DNA of 50,784 nucleotides, from assembly GCA_021296345.1 (NCBI GenBank), contig JAGWAN010000022.1, forward strand, positions 1 through 50,784, given 5' to 3'. The stretch is from Acidimicrobiia bacterium (lineage in GTDB: Bacteria; Actinomycetota; Acidimicrobiia; Spongiisociales; Spongiisociaceae). This document shows positions 43,333-50,784 of this stretch, piece by piece. The notes beneath the pieces are model-generated. The model was not told the origin of the DNA. It saw only the letters and a program-made list of their open reading frames with translations, and did no database searches. The translations under genes and the position numbers were made by a program. Every line of letters starts with the position of its first letter. Position 1 is the stretch's first letter.

Positions 43333-44616
43333 TCACGCGGGGGTAGAAGCCCCGGTCGGGTTCCATAGTGCTTCGATAGGAAGCAGGGTGAGGCGTTCTC
43401 CCAGGCTTACCCGGTTCGGTCCGGTGTGGAGTACGTAGCCGTGCACGAAGTCGTGGCCCAGGAGATCGAGACGATCCCGGAGCCAGGTGAGCCATCGGGC
43501 TGTTCCGGGGCCGGGAGAGATGGCGGACTTGACCTCGATGGCGACGACGCGTCCATCGGGCGCTTCGAGTATCAGGTCGATCTCCGGACCCCGGTGGTCG
43601 CGAAAGTGGTGGAGGCTCGCGTCGGGTCGGTTCCAGGGGAGTTGTTTGGCGATCTCGTTGACCACGAAGGTCTCCACGAGCCCGCCGACGGATGTGTCGG
43701 TGGGACGAGCTAGCGCGGTCTGGTCCTTACCGGCGAGGTGGGCGGCCAGGCCGCTGTCGGTAACGTACACCTTGGCGGCCTTGGACTGTTTGGTGGAGAG
43801 GCTCCGGGACCACATAGGCACACGCCGTACTAGGAACACGGTCGTCAGCCAGGAGAGATAGCTGGCGGCGGTACGGGGGTCGACGCCCGCGCCACGTGCG
43901 AGACGGGCCACGTTCAGCTCTTGCCCGGTGAGCGCGGCCGCAGTGGATAGCACCGGTGCAATGGAGTCGGCACGGCGAATATCGGCCAACTCCACGATGT
44001 CACGCTGGACAACCGTGCGTAGATAGTTTCCGTACCAGCCTCGGCGCTGCCGTGATGTGAAGTTGATCAGGGCTGGGTAGCCGCCCTCACAGATCGACTT
44101 CAAATACCCGTCACGGGCGGTAAACCCGGCAGGCCCGGTGCGGAGAACCTCAGGCTGCTCGAAGGCCAGGTTCACGAATGTCTCTGGGCTCCCACGGGCG
44201 AGTTCGCCTTGGGAGAAAGGCCACAGCTCGATGATCGCCAGCCGCCCGGCCAGTGATTCCGAGATGGTGGGTACGGTGAGGAAGTTGGTAGAGCCGGTGA
44301 TCATGAATCGACCTGGCGTCGGATTGAGGTCGATGGCCATCTTGATAGCTGTCACCAACGGATCGCCGGCCCGCTGTATCTCGTCGATCACCAACGGTTT
44401 CGGTTGGGTGACGAAACCCACCGGGTCGCGCCGCGCCGCCTCCAGTACAACCGGGTCGTCGAGGGTGACGAACGACCCGCCTGTCCGCTCGCCGACCAGA
44501 CGGGCGAGGGTGGTCTTGCCGGCCTGGCGAGGGCCGTGGATCAGTACGACCCGTGCCCACTTTCGTGCGTCGTCGATCTGCTCCGAGACGTGTCGGGGTA
44601 GTGTCGTTCCCTTCAT
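43333..44616 (-). CDS. AAA ATPase with DUF4143-type C-terminal domain, second copy
   Basis: A 427-residue ATPase of the same general family as 943-2103 but clearly divergent. Walker A is GPRQAGKTT (about residue 28), Walker B is PLVIDEIQRAG, and the C-terminus has GPEIDLILEAPDGRVVAIEVKSA, a PD-(D/E)xK-like pattern. A helix-turn-helix-like stretch (LNVARLARGAGVDPRTAASY) is in the middle. ATG 44616 is chosen, but GTG 44649 is a fair alternative and neither has a clear ribosome-binding site. The role of this family is not established; it splits copy 1 of the BMP lipoprotein from the rest of the transporter genes. Confidence 0.85.
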   Translation of the reverse strand: MKGTTLPRHVSEQIDDARKWARVVLIHGPRQAGKTTLARLVGERTGGSFVTLDDPVVLEAARRDPVGFVTQPKPLVIDEIQRAGDPLVTAIKMAIDLNPTPGRFMITGSTNFLTVPTISESLAGRLAIIELWPFSQGELARGSPETFVNLAFEQPEVLRTGPAGFTARDGYLKSICEGGYPALINFTSRQRRGWYGNYLRTVVQRDIVELADIRRADSIAPVLSTAAALTGQELNVARLARGAGVDPRTAASYLSWLTTVFLVRRVPMWSRSLSTKQSKAAKVYVTDSGLAAHLAGKDQTALARPTDTSVGGLVETFVVNEIAKQLPWNRPDASLHHFRDHRGPEIDLILEAPDGRVVAIEVKSAISPGPGTARWLTWLRDRLDLLGHDFVHGYVLHTGPNRVSLGERLTLLPIEALWNPTGASTPA

Positions 44617-44883
44617 CGGCAGGGGCTCCGCTCTAGTAGATTCCCTCACCCTAATGGCGGAATTTCCTCAACTCTAATGTAGGTATCTACTTACTGCTGA
44701 TGTAGGAATCCACCGGGACCGGTTTGGGATTGCTCGAGACCGGAGGAAGGAACGTCCTCTTGGGGCCATTGTCCGGTAGTGGTGCTGTACATAGGTTCAT
44801 CCGTCGAGCTGCGAGTCGGCCGCGGTCCACCACCACGCTTCGTTTGGGAAACAGGACGAGCCCCTACTGATGCGGTCCTTCCT

Positions 44884-45246
44884 TCAGTTCGCTTCGAGCT
44901 CCTCCACCAGCTTCACCATGCGTTCCACGTAGGAGCGCACGGCGTAGCGATCCGCGGTGATCTGGTAGTCCTCCATGCCGCCGTGGTGGAAATGGATATG
45001 GAACTTCTCGGCCGCGGTGAACCCGGCGGCCAGGAAGGGATCGTCGTACTCTTCGGCCAACTGGGTGGTGGCGTTGTTGTTGGCTGGATGGGAGTTGTAG
45101 TCACAGCCGCGCTGGATGGACGCGGCGATGATGACCTGGACGGACGCGCCATTGTCGCCCATCGCGAACTCGGCCTCAGCCTGGGCCAGGAACTCCAACG
45201 CCTGCGCCACGCGCTCCGCGCCGGTGGCCTCTTGCACGACTGTCAT
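44884..45246 (-). CDS. Small helical protein, HEPN/PaREP1-like, unknown function
   Basis: A 120-residue mostly helical protein: ALEFLAQAEAEFAMGDNGASVQVIIAASIQRG resembles PaREP1/HEPN-like helical bundles, followed by a His-rich stretch (FHIHFHHGG). The resemblance is weak and I would not name a function. ATG 45246 is preceded by GAGG. It is divergent from the FAD oxidoreductase gene. No signal peptide or membrane segment is visible. Confidence 0.6.
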   Translation of the reverse strand: MTVVQEATGAERVAQALEFLAQAEAEFAMGDNGASVQVIIAASIQRGCDYNSHPANNNATTQLAEEYDDPFLAAGFTAAEKFHIHFHHGGMEDYQITADRYAVRSYVERMVKLVEELEAN

Positions 45247-45433
45247 AGGGGGACCTCACTTTTGGCCTGGCTCGTCCGGCATGGGCCCGTGATCCGGAAG
45301 ATGCCATCAAGCGTCGTATCGTATCCATGCGGTCAACGTATCCGCTCGGGCATTCGAGTTCAATACCCCCGGTCACGACCAGCTCGATCCTTCGGGAACC
45401 AGCCGGATGACATAGGGGTATGGGTCGGGCCGT

Positions 45434-45463
45434 TTGACAGATCAATATAGATGGCACCAATAT
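45434..45463 (+). promoter_or_regulatory. Possible sigma-70-like promoter for the FAD oxidoreductase
   Basis: A perfect -35 hexamer TTGACA (45434-45439) is followed after 18 bases by CAATAT (45458-45463), a fair -10. Transcription would start near 45470, just before the chosen ATG 45484, which argues against the ATG at 45451. The inverted arms ATACCCC (45363-45369) and GGGGTAT (45415-45421) lie just upstream. Confidence 0.4.
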
Positions 45464-45483
45464 TCGGTCATTCAACTAGGGGA

Positions 45484-47100
45484 ATGGAGAAGCGTGTGGC
45501 GGACGGAACCTTTGACGGGATCATCGTAGGTGGCGGCTACAACGGGCTGACCCTGGGCGGCTACATGGCGCGGCAGGGCCTGCGCGTGCTGGTCCTCGAG
45601 CGGCGGATGGCGTACGGCGGGGCGACCATTACCGAGGAGGTCACCAAGCCCGGCTTCTACCACAACCTGCACGCCAACTTCATCTGCTCCTACGGGCCTC
45701 CCCACCAGGACTTCGAGCTGCACCGCTACGGCCTGGAGCTGAAGCGGGGCGAGGTGGAGCGGGCCTATCTGTTCGAGGACGGCGCCGAACTCCTCACCTA
45801 CACAGACGACCCGCAGCGCACCTACCGGCAGTTCAAGAACCTCATCCCCAAGGCCGACCTCGACACCATGGAGGATCTCTACCACCGCTACCTCACCAAG
45901 GTGGAAGAGGAGTTCTACGCACCCCCCAAGCCCACCTCGGAGCGCGGAGTCGGGCTCGGAGACGCCGACCGGGCCGAGTACCAGAAGATGTGCGACATGA
46001 GTGGCCGGGAGGTGCTCGACCACCTCTACGAGAGCGACCGCCTGAAGACGTGGATAGCCATGAACGCATGCGTGCGGGGGATGCCCGATTTCGCAACCGG
46101 TGTGGGGGATTTCTTCATGCGGTACGCAGCGTCGCCCCGGCTCAGCATCGTCCGCGGGGGCACCCATCAGATCGCGCAGTCGTTGGCCGCCTTCTTCCAT
46201 GCCAACGGTGGCTTCATCCGGACGGGTGCCCATGTGGAGAAGATCATCATCGAGGGCGGCCGCGCAGTGGGCGTTACCACCTCGGACGGACAGACCTTCC
46301 GGGCCGAGAAGTTCGTGGCCTCGGCGATAGATCCTCCGGCAACCTTCCTCCAGATGGTGGGGGAGGAACACCTCACCCCCGAGATCGCCCAGCGTTGCCG
46401 GGATTGGGAGATCGAGTACCACACTGCCCTGTTCGGTTTCCATGCCGCCTCCGAAGTGGCGCCCGACTACTCGACCAAGTACTCGGAGGAAGCCAACAAG
46501 GGCCTGGCCATATTCTTCGGGGTCAACACCCTCGAGGAACTCGACCGGCACTGGGAGGAGATCGGAAATGGCCACATCCCTTCGGCCCTGGGCGGCGACG
46601 CCTGCTGCCACACGGTGATCGATCCGTCCTACGCGCCGCAGGGAAAGCACACCTTGCTCTTCTGGCAGTTCGGCCCACCGGCCGACAAGCTCGAGAACGG
46701 CGCCAAGACCTATGACGACATCAAGGACGAGCTCCTGGAACGGATGCGGGCCCGCTGGGCGGAGTACGCGCCCAATCTGACTCGGGACAACATGCTGGCT
46801 ACCTACGCCTACACCCCGGACGACATACAGAACCGAGTGATCAACATGGTCGGTGGAGGATGCCGCCAGGGTGCCTACACCAATGACCAGTGGGGCATCA
46901 ACCGACCCTTCCCGGAGGCCAGTGGCTACCGCACCCCCATCGAAGGCCTCTACATGTGCGGCTCGGCCTGCCATCCGGGCGGCTCGATCCACTTCGGTCC
47001 GGGCTACAACGCCGCCAATGTCATCGTGGAGGATCTGGGCATGGAGCGTTGGTGGCCTTCATACCGGATCATGGGCAAGCCGGTGCTGTCCCGTGCGTGA
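45484..47100 (+). CDS. FAD-dependent oxidoreductase, phytoene-desaturase-like
   Basis: A 538-residue flavoprotein. The N-terminal dinucleotide-binding motif is GIIVGGGYNGLTLGGYMARQG then the acidic end in VLERRMAYGG. The C-terminal CRQGAYTNDQWGINRP and PGGSIHFGPGYNAANV blocks match the FAD-binding end of phytoene desaturase/CrtI and related amine/NAD(P)-type oxidoreductases. It has no membrane helix. Carotenoid genes are absent here, so desaturation or oxidation of another substrate is likely. The start is uncertain: ATG 45484 follows AGGGGA closely, while GTG 45496 has GGAGAAG at a better distance. Confidence 0.85.
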   Translation: MEKRVADGTFDGIIVGGGYNGLTLGGYMARQGLRVLVLERRMAYGGATITEEVTKPGFYHNLHANFICSYGPPHQDFELHRYGLELKRGEVERAYLFEDGAELLTYTDDPQRTYRQFKNLIPKADLDTMEDLYHRYLTKVEEEFYAPPKPTSERGVGLGDADRAEYQKMCDMSGREVLDHLYESDRLKTWIAMNACVRGMPDFATGVGDFFMRYAASPRLSIVRGGTHQIAQSLAAFFHANGGFIRTGAHVEKIIIEGGRAVGVTTSDGQTFRAEKFVASAIDPPATFLQMVGEEHLTPEIAQRCRDWEIEYHTALFGFHAASEVAPDYSTKYSEEANKGLAIFFGVNTLEELDRHWEEIGNGHIPSALGGDACCHTVIDPSYAPQGKHTLLFWQFGPPADKLENGAKTYDDIKDELLERMRARWAEYAPNLTRDNMLATYAYTPDDIQNRVINMVGGGCRQGAYTNDQWGINRPFPEASGYRTPIEGLYMCGSACHPGGSIHFGPGYNAANVIVEDLGMERWWPSYRIMGKPVLSRA

Positions 47101-47118
47101 AAGAGCTGTCCCGTACGT
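47085..47118 (+). repeat. Imperfect 20-base direct duplication spanning a stop codon
   Basis: GCTGTCCCGTGCGTGAA at 47085 onward recurs as GCTGTCCCGTACGTCAA from 47105, a 20-base period. The first copy contains the last codons and TGA of the FAD oxidoreductase; the second is non-coding. A third partial copy, GCTGTCCCG, lies at 47209-47217. This looks like a small local slippage duplication; no function is apparent. Confidence 0.5.
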
Positions 47119-47286
47119 CAAGAAAAACCGAGATGATGATCTGCGGGCCGCTCGCTATCCTTCACTGAGTCACGCTTCGTGATCCGAGGGCCAGGGTTCC
47201 CAACAGATGCTGTCCCGGTGGGACCGCGGCGGAGAGAAGATCGCACTCCTGGTGAGGAAGCGACCGAATAAGAGGAGGAAGTCCTT

Positions 47287-48471
47287 ATGAGAAAGCTCAT
47301 GGACCGCCGGGCGTTTACCCTGGTGACGCTACTGACCGCCCTGGCTCTGTTGGCCGGTGCCTGCGGCGGGGAAGACGAGCCGGCCGCTACCACTGCTGCG
47401 CCCGCTACCACTGCTGCGCCCGCTACCACTGCTGCGCCCGCTACCACTGCTGCGCCGGCTACCACTGCGGCCCCGGCTACCACCGAAGCCGAGATGACGG
47501 AGCCTACGGAAGAAGAGCCGATGGGCCCGACCGAGCTGGATGTGGCCATGATCATGCTGGGCACCAAGGAGGAGGGCTGGTACGCCACCTTCATCGACTC
47601 GGTCCACCGGGTGGCCGAAGAGGCGCCCCACGGCTTGACGATCACCCTGGAGCAGATCGAAGAGATCCCCTACGCTGACGGAGAGCGGGTGATCCGGGAC
47701 CTGGCCCAGACCGGTGATTACGGGATCATCGTGGCGCACAGCACCTACTCGGATGCGGTCGCCGCGGTTAAGGATGACTTCCCGGACATTCTGTTCGCCT
47801 TCTCCGGGTCCGGCAACGAGCCCACCGGCGGTAACGGCTACTGGATCGACGTGTTCATCCACGAGCCTGCCTACCTGGCCGGGATCATCGCCGGGGCCAT
47901 GACCCAGACCAACCACATCAGCGGGGTGGCGGCATTCCCATTCCCCAACGTCAACGGTCCGCTCAATGCCTTCATCGACGGCGCCAGGTTTGTGGCCACG
48001 CAGATGGGCAAGGGTGATATCACCTTCGATGTGGCCTACATCGAGAGCTGGTTCGACCCGGCTACGGCCCAAGAGGCGGCCGCGGCCCAGATCGCGGCCG
48101 GTTCCGACATGATCTATGCCGAGCGCTTCGGCCCCTTCTCGGCCATCGAGGAGGCGGACGGTGTGTTTGGCTTCGGACACTTCACCGATCAGCTCGGACT
48201 GTCCCCGGTGGTGTTGACCAGCGCGGTCGCCCGTTGGGACACTGCCTTCACGGATCTGGTTGACGCCTGGTACGCCTACCACACCGAGGGTGTCGCGTAC
48301 GATGCCCCGATGGAGCGGATCGTCTACACCTCGATGGTCGATGGCGGGTCCTCACTCGGAGAGATCAGCGACCTGGTTCCGGCCGATGTCCAAGACGGCG
48401 TGGCGCAGGCCGAAGCGGCCATACTGGGCGGGCTTCTCAGGATCGAACTGAAGACCGATCCCATCGAGTAG
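47287..48471 (+). CDS. BMP-family ABC substrate-binding lipoprotein, copy 2
   Basis: A 394-residue paralogue of the lipoprotein at 42211. Lipobox LAGAC (Cys near residue 26) is followed by a linker of six ATTAAP-like repeats and an acidic Glu stretch, then DVAMIMLGTKEEGWYATF. The blocks GIIVAHSTYSDAV and FPFPNVNGPLNAFIDGA match copy 1. AGGAGGAAG lies about 8 bases before ATG 47287. It is followed by the ATPase and permease of a BMP-type importer, so it is the dedicated binding protein; nucleosides are the usual ligand in this family. Confidence 0.92.
   Translation: MRKLMDRRAFTLVTLLTALALLAGACGGEDEPAATTAAPATTAAPATTAAPATTAAPATTAAPATTEAEMTEPTEEEPMGPTELDVAMIMLGTKEEGWYATFIDSVHRVAEEAPHGLTITLEQIEEIPYADGERVIRDLAQTGDYGIIVAHSTYSDAVAAVKDDFPDILFAFSGSGNEPTGGNGYWIDVFIHEPAYLAGIIAGAMTQTNHISGVAAFPFPNVNGPLNAFIDGARFVATQMGKGDITFDVAYIESWFDPATAQEAAAAQIAAGSDMIYAERFGPFSAIEEADGVFGFGHFTDQLGLSPVVLTSAVARWDTAFTDLVDAWYAYHTEGVAYDAPMERIVYTSMVDGGSSLGEISDLVPADVQDGVAQAEAAILGGLLRIELKTDPIE
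47383..47484 (+). repeat. 18-base coding tandem repeat in the lipoprotein linker
   Basis: Units of CCCGCTACCACTGCTGCG-type sequence repeat from 47383 to 47484: four nearly identical copies, a fifth diverged copy and a partial sixth. Each encodes Ala-Thr-Thr-Ala-Ala-Pro, so length changes would keep the frame while altering the spacing between the membrane anchor and the ligand domain. Copy 1 of the lipoprotein has a shorter, non-identical linker. Confidence 0.8.
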
Positions 48472-48512
48472 TCCGATCAGCCGAATGAGTCCCACACCTC
48501 GGGGGAGCGAGC

Positions 48513-50024
48513 TTGGCCACTGAGACGATCCTGGCCGTGGATCGCGTCACCAAGCGCTTCCCCGGGGTAGTCGCCAACGACGCGGTAAGCGTCGACATCC
48601 GCCGCGGGGAGATCCACTGCGTTCTGGGCGAGAACGGCGCCGGTAAGACCACCCTGGCCGACATCCTCTACGGGGTTTACCGGCCCGACGAAGGGACGGT
48701 GAGGCTCAACGGCGAGCCTCTGGAGCTGCATACGCCCGGTGACGCCATCGCAGCCGGTATCGGCATGGTGCACCAGCACTTCGAACTGGTTCCTCCGATG
48801 TCGGTGGTCGAGAACGTGGTCATCGGAACCTCGTCCAGTCAATGGCTCGATCTGTCGGTGGTAAGGGGCCGGCTCAATGAGTTCTTCCAGAACTATGAGG
48901 TGGAGATCGATCCCGACGCCGAGGTGGGCCGGTTATCCGTCGGAGAGCAGCAATGGGTCGAGATATTCAAGACCCTCTACTTCGGCGTGGAGGTCCTGAT
49001 TCTCGACGAGCCCACCGCGGTCCTCACCCCCCAGGGCGTTCAGGAACTCTTCCGGATCCTTCGCCGGATGCGGGACGAGGGCTTGACCATCATCCTGATC
49101 ACCCACAAGCTCAAAGAGGTTATGGAGTTGTCCGACCGGGTGACGGTGTTGCGTCTCGGCAAGGTGGTCGGAACCGTCAATACGGCCGATGTCGAGATGC
49201 GGGATCTGGCCCAGATGATGGTGGGACGGGAGGTGCTGTTCCAATTCGACAAGGAGCGGTCGGAGCCCGGCGAGCCGGTCCTCGAAGTGGACGGGATCCA
49301 TCTCGCCAGCGTCACCGGTCGGGGCTCTCTGAAGGGTCTCTTCCTAACGGTCCACGCCGGGGAAGTGGTGGGCCTCGCCGGTGTTTCCGGCAACGGCCAG
49401 AACGGCCTGTTCGACGCCCTGGTCGGGGTCGAGAAGCCCTCCGCCGGCGCCATCCGGATCGCCGGCGTGGACACCGCTGAGCTGTCCGCCAACCGGATCG
49501 CGCAGCTCGGGGTGGCCAGCGTTCCGGCCGATCGGATAGCGCAAGGTCTCCTGATGGACTTCACTGTCAAGGAGAACCTGGTGCTGGGCCGTCACCGTTC
49601 AAACCCCTTTTCCCGGGGCGGGCTCCTCAACCGGGCCGCGATCGACGGCTTCGCCGCTGAATCGATCAAAGGATTCGATATCAGGACTCCCTCGGCGTCG
49701 CAATCCACCCGTACCCTCTCGGGCGGCATGGCCCGGGAGCTGTCGGGGGAACCAAGCCTATTGATTGCCCACCAGCCCACTCGCGGGTTGGACATATCCG
49801 CCAGCGAGTACGTCAGGCGTCGTTTGCTCGAGGAGCGGGAACGTGGCGCAGCAGTGCTGTTGATGTCCGAGGACCTGGACGAGATCTTCCAACTCTCGGA
49901 CCGGATCGCGGTGATCTACGACGGCCGGATCGTCTCGGAAACCACCCCCGAGCAGGCCGACCTCGAATCCCTCGGCCTTAGCATGGCCGGTGCCGATACG
50001 GTCGAGGCGGGATCAGCATCATGA
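48513..50024 (+). CDS. BMP-type ABC transporter ATPase (double NBD), second C-loop altered
   Basis: A 503-residue ATPase with two nucleotide-binding halves, as in sugar/nucleoside ABC importers. First half: Walker A LGENGAGKTT, signature LSVGEQQW, Walker B LILDEPTAVLTPQ. Second half: degenerate Walker A GVSGNGQNG, C-loop at residues 402-405 (LSGG), and IAHQPTRGLD. After LSGG the family normally continues NQQK-x-x-x-ARE; here it goes straight to M-ARE, about six residues short. TTG 48513 is the start, with GGGGGAG upstream. Its stop overlaps the permease ATG (ATGA). Transport may be impaired unless this tolerates the change. Confidence 0.9.
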   Translation: MATETILAVDRVTKRFPGVVANDAVSVDIRRGEIHCVLGENGAGKTTLADILYGVYRPDEGTVRLNGEPLELHTPGDAIAAGIGMVHQHFELVPPMSVVENVVIGTSSSQWLDLSVVRGRLNEFFQNYEVEIDPDAEVGRLSVGEQQWVEIFKTLYFGVEVLILDEPTAVLTPQGVQELFRILRRMRDEGLTIILITHKLKEVMELSDRVTVLRLGKVVGTVNTADVEMRDLAQMMVGREVLFQFDKERSEPGEPVLEVDGIHLASVTGRGSLKGLFLTVHAGEVVGLAGVSGNGQNGLFDALVGVEKPSAGAIRIAGVDTAELSANRIAQLGVASVPADRIAQGLLMDFTVKENLVLGRHRSNPFSRGGLLNRAAIDGFAAESIKGFDIRTPSASQSTRTLSGGMARELSGEPSLLIAHQPTRGLDISASEYVRRRLLEERERGAAVLLMSEDLDEIFQLSDRIAVIYDGRIVSETTPEQADLESLGLSMAGADTVEAGSAS

Positions 50025-50784
50025 CCGACCGGACCCCTTCCGAGGTGCAGGCGCCGGATGGCGGCGGCCGCAGGGATCCGCTGTCGATGTTGTTCCAGCC
50101 CGGAGCGTGGAGGATCGAGAAGAGGCTGGCAGTCCGCCCATGGCACGAGTTCGTAGCCCTGGTCGCCGCGCTGCTTGTGGCGGTGGCCATCATCGCCGGC
50201 CTGGTCCTGGTTATCGGGAAGAGCCCGGCCGATTCGTTCGCCGCCTTGTACAACGGGGCCTTCGGCAACTGGGAGTCCACCCTGGAGACCCTGGTGCAGG
50301 CGACACCGCTGATCCTGACCGGCTTGGCGGCCGCGATCGCCTTCCGGGCCGGGGTCTGGAACATCGGCGCCGAGGGGCAGTTCTTCGCCGGCGTCATGGG
50401 TACCTGGTTCGTCTATGACATGTGGGGAGGGCTACCCGCGCCGCTGCTCTTCGTACTGATGTTCATCTTCGCCGCCATCGCGGGCGCTCTCTGGTCCTCG
50501 GTGGCCAGCGGGTTGCTGGTCCGCTACGGGACCAACGAGATCCTCACCACCGTCATGCTCAACTTCGTGATCCTCTACATCCTTTCCTACTTGCTGGCCG
50601 GACCCTGGCAGTCGCCCGACACCTACTACTACCAGACCGTCCGGATGGCCGACAGCACCTACCTGCCCAGGTTCCTCACCGGGAGCCGGCTTCACTGGGG
50701 GTTCGCCATCGCGCTGCTCGCGGCGCTGGCCGTCTACTGGATCATCCGGCGCACAACCCTGGGATACGAGATAAGGGGGATCGG
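50021..50784 (+). CDS. BMP-type ABC transporter permease, 5' part
   Basis: The frame from ATG 50021 is open to the window end, about 254 codons. After a charged N-terminus, hydrophobic helices begin near residue 45 (FVALVAALLVAVAIIAGLVLV), followed by LTGLAAAIAFRAGVWNIGAEGQFFAG, the permease motif of the branched-chain/sugar/nucleoside class (YufP-like). More helices follow at about residues 140-165 and 180-200. Its start overlaps the ATPase stop, so it is part of the same transporter; a second permease gene would be expected just beyond the edge. Confidence 0.88.
   Translation, partial: MTDRTPSEVQAPDGGGRRDPLSMLFQPGAWRIEKRLAVRPWHEFVALVAALLVAVAIIAGLVLVIGKSPADSFAALYNGAFGNWESTLETLVQATPLILTGLAAAIAFRAGVWNIGAEGQFFAGVMGTWFVYDMWGGLPAPLLFVLMFIFAAIAGALWSSVASGLLVRYGTNEILTTVMLNFVILYILSYLLAGPWQSPDTYYYQTVRMADSTYLPRFLTGSRLHWGFAIALLAALAVYWIIRRTTLGYEIRGI

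Noticed and set aside
45363-45421. Terminator formed by ATACCCC and GGGGTAT arms
   Set aside because: The 45-base loop is too large and there is no T-run; at most it is a regulatory inverted repeat.
47383-47484. CRISPR-like array
   Set aside because: Units are 18 bases, contiguous and without spacers, and they encode the lipoprotein linker in frame.
1-50784. Insertion sequence or prophage
   Set aside because: No transposase, integrase, phage structural gene or terminal inverted repeat was recognised; the only mobile-type genes are the VapBC pair.

Overview
The window is very GC-rich, with tightly packed genes, frequent ATGA stop/start overlaps, GTG and TTG starts, and lipoproteins carrying Thr/Ala/Pro linkers behind the lipobox. 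This fits a high-GC Gram-positive bacterium (Actinomycetota). The linker style and the catabolic gene mix suggest an Acidimicrobiia-like lineage, but that is an inference and no rRNA or tRNA gene was seen to test it. Apart from prephenate dehydratase nearly everything is catabolic, transport or accessory.

Layout. 1-2.1 kb: 5' part of a cupin gene, a carboxymuconolactone-decarboxylase-like gene and a DUF4143-type ATPase. 2.3-12.4 kb: a plus-strand run with a metal-ligand-poor M24 (creatinase-like) protein, an NAD epimerase, a PLP aminotransferase, a 2-hydroxyacid dehydrogenase, an unrecognised TIM-barrel-like protein, two amidohydrolases and adenosine deaminase. 12.5-19.5 kb: a decayed M24 fragment, a VapBC pair, an intact M24 metallopeptidase, prephenate dehydratase, a ThDP enzyme, a frameshifted PD-(D/E)xK-like gene and a homocysteine S-methyltransferase with a hairpin-bearing leader.

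19.8-33.0 kb: a long minus-strand operon for hydantoin-like or cyclic amide compounds: small hypothetical genes, a tautomerase, HyuA (broken near its 3' end), an Asp/Glu/hydantoin racemase, a complete five-gene Opp/Dpp-type ABC importer, HyuB and an amidohydrolase. The core genes overlap or nearly abut. 33.0-36.2 kb: an XRE-cupin regulator, decaying ARPP-1-like and von Willebrand A genes, and an alpha/beta hydrolase. 36.3-42.1 kb: SDR - Rieske oxygenase - SDR on plus and two deaminase-type amidohydrolases on minus. 42.1-50.8 kb: two paralogous BMP-family (nucleoside-type) binding lipoproteins, a second DUF4143 ATPase, a small hypothetical gene, an FAD oxidoreductase, and a nucleoside-type ABC ATPase and permease running off the end.

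Read together, the genes import small nitrogenous compounds (an Opp/Dpp-type and a BMP-type importer) and hydrolyse or deaminate them (five amidohydrolases, adenosine deaminase, hydantoinase subunits, racemase). The most unusual features are a set of broken accessory genes, most explained by loss of one base from a short G/C run; loss of the conserved segment behind the C-loop of the second ATPase domain in the BMP transporter; and an M24 protein that has lost most metal ligands.
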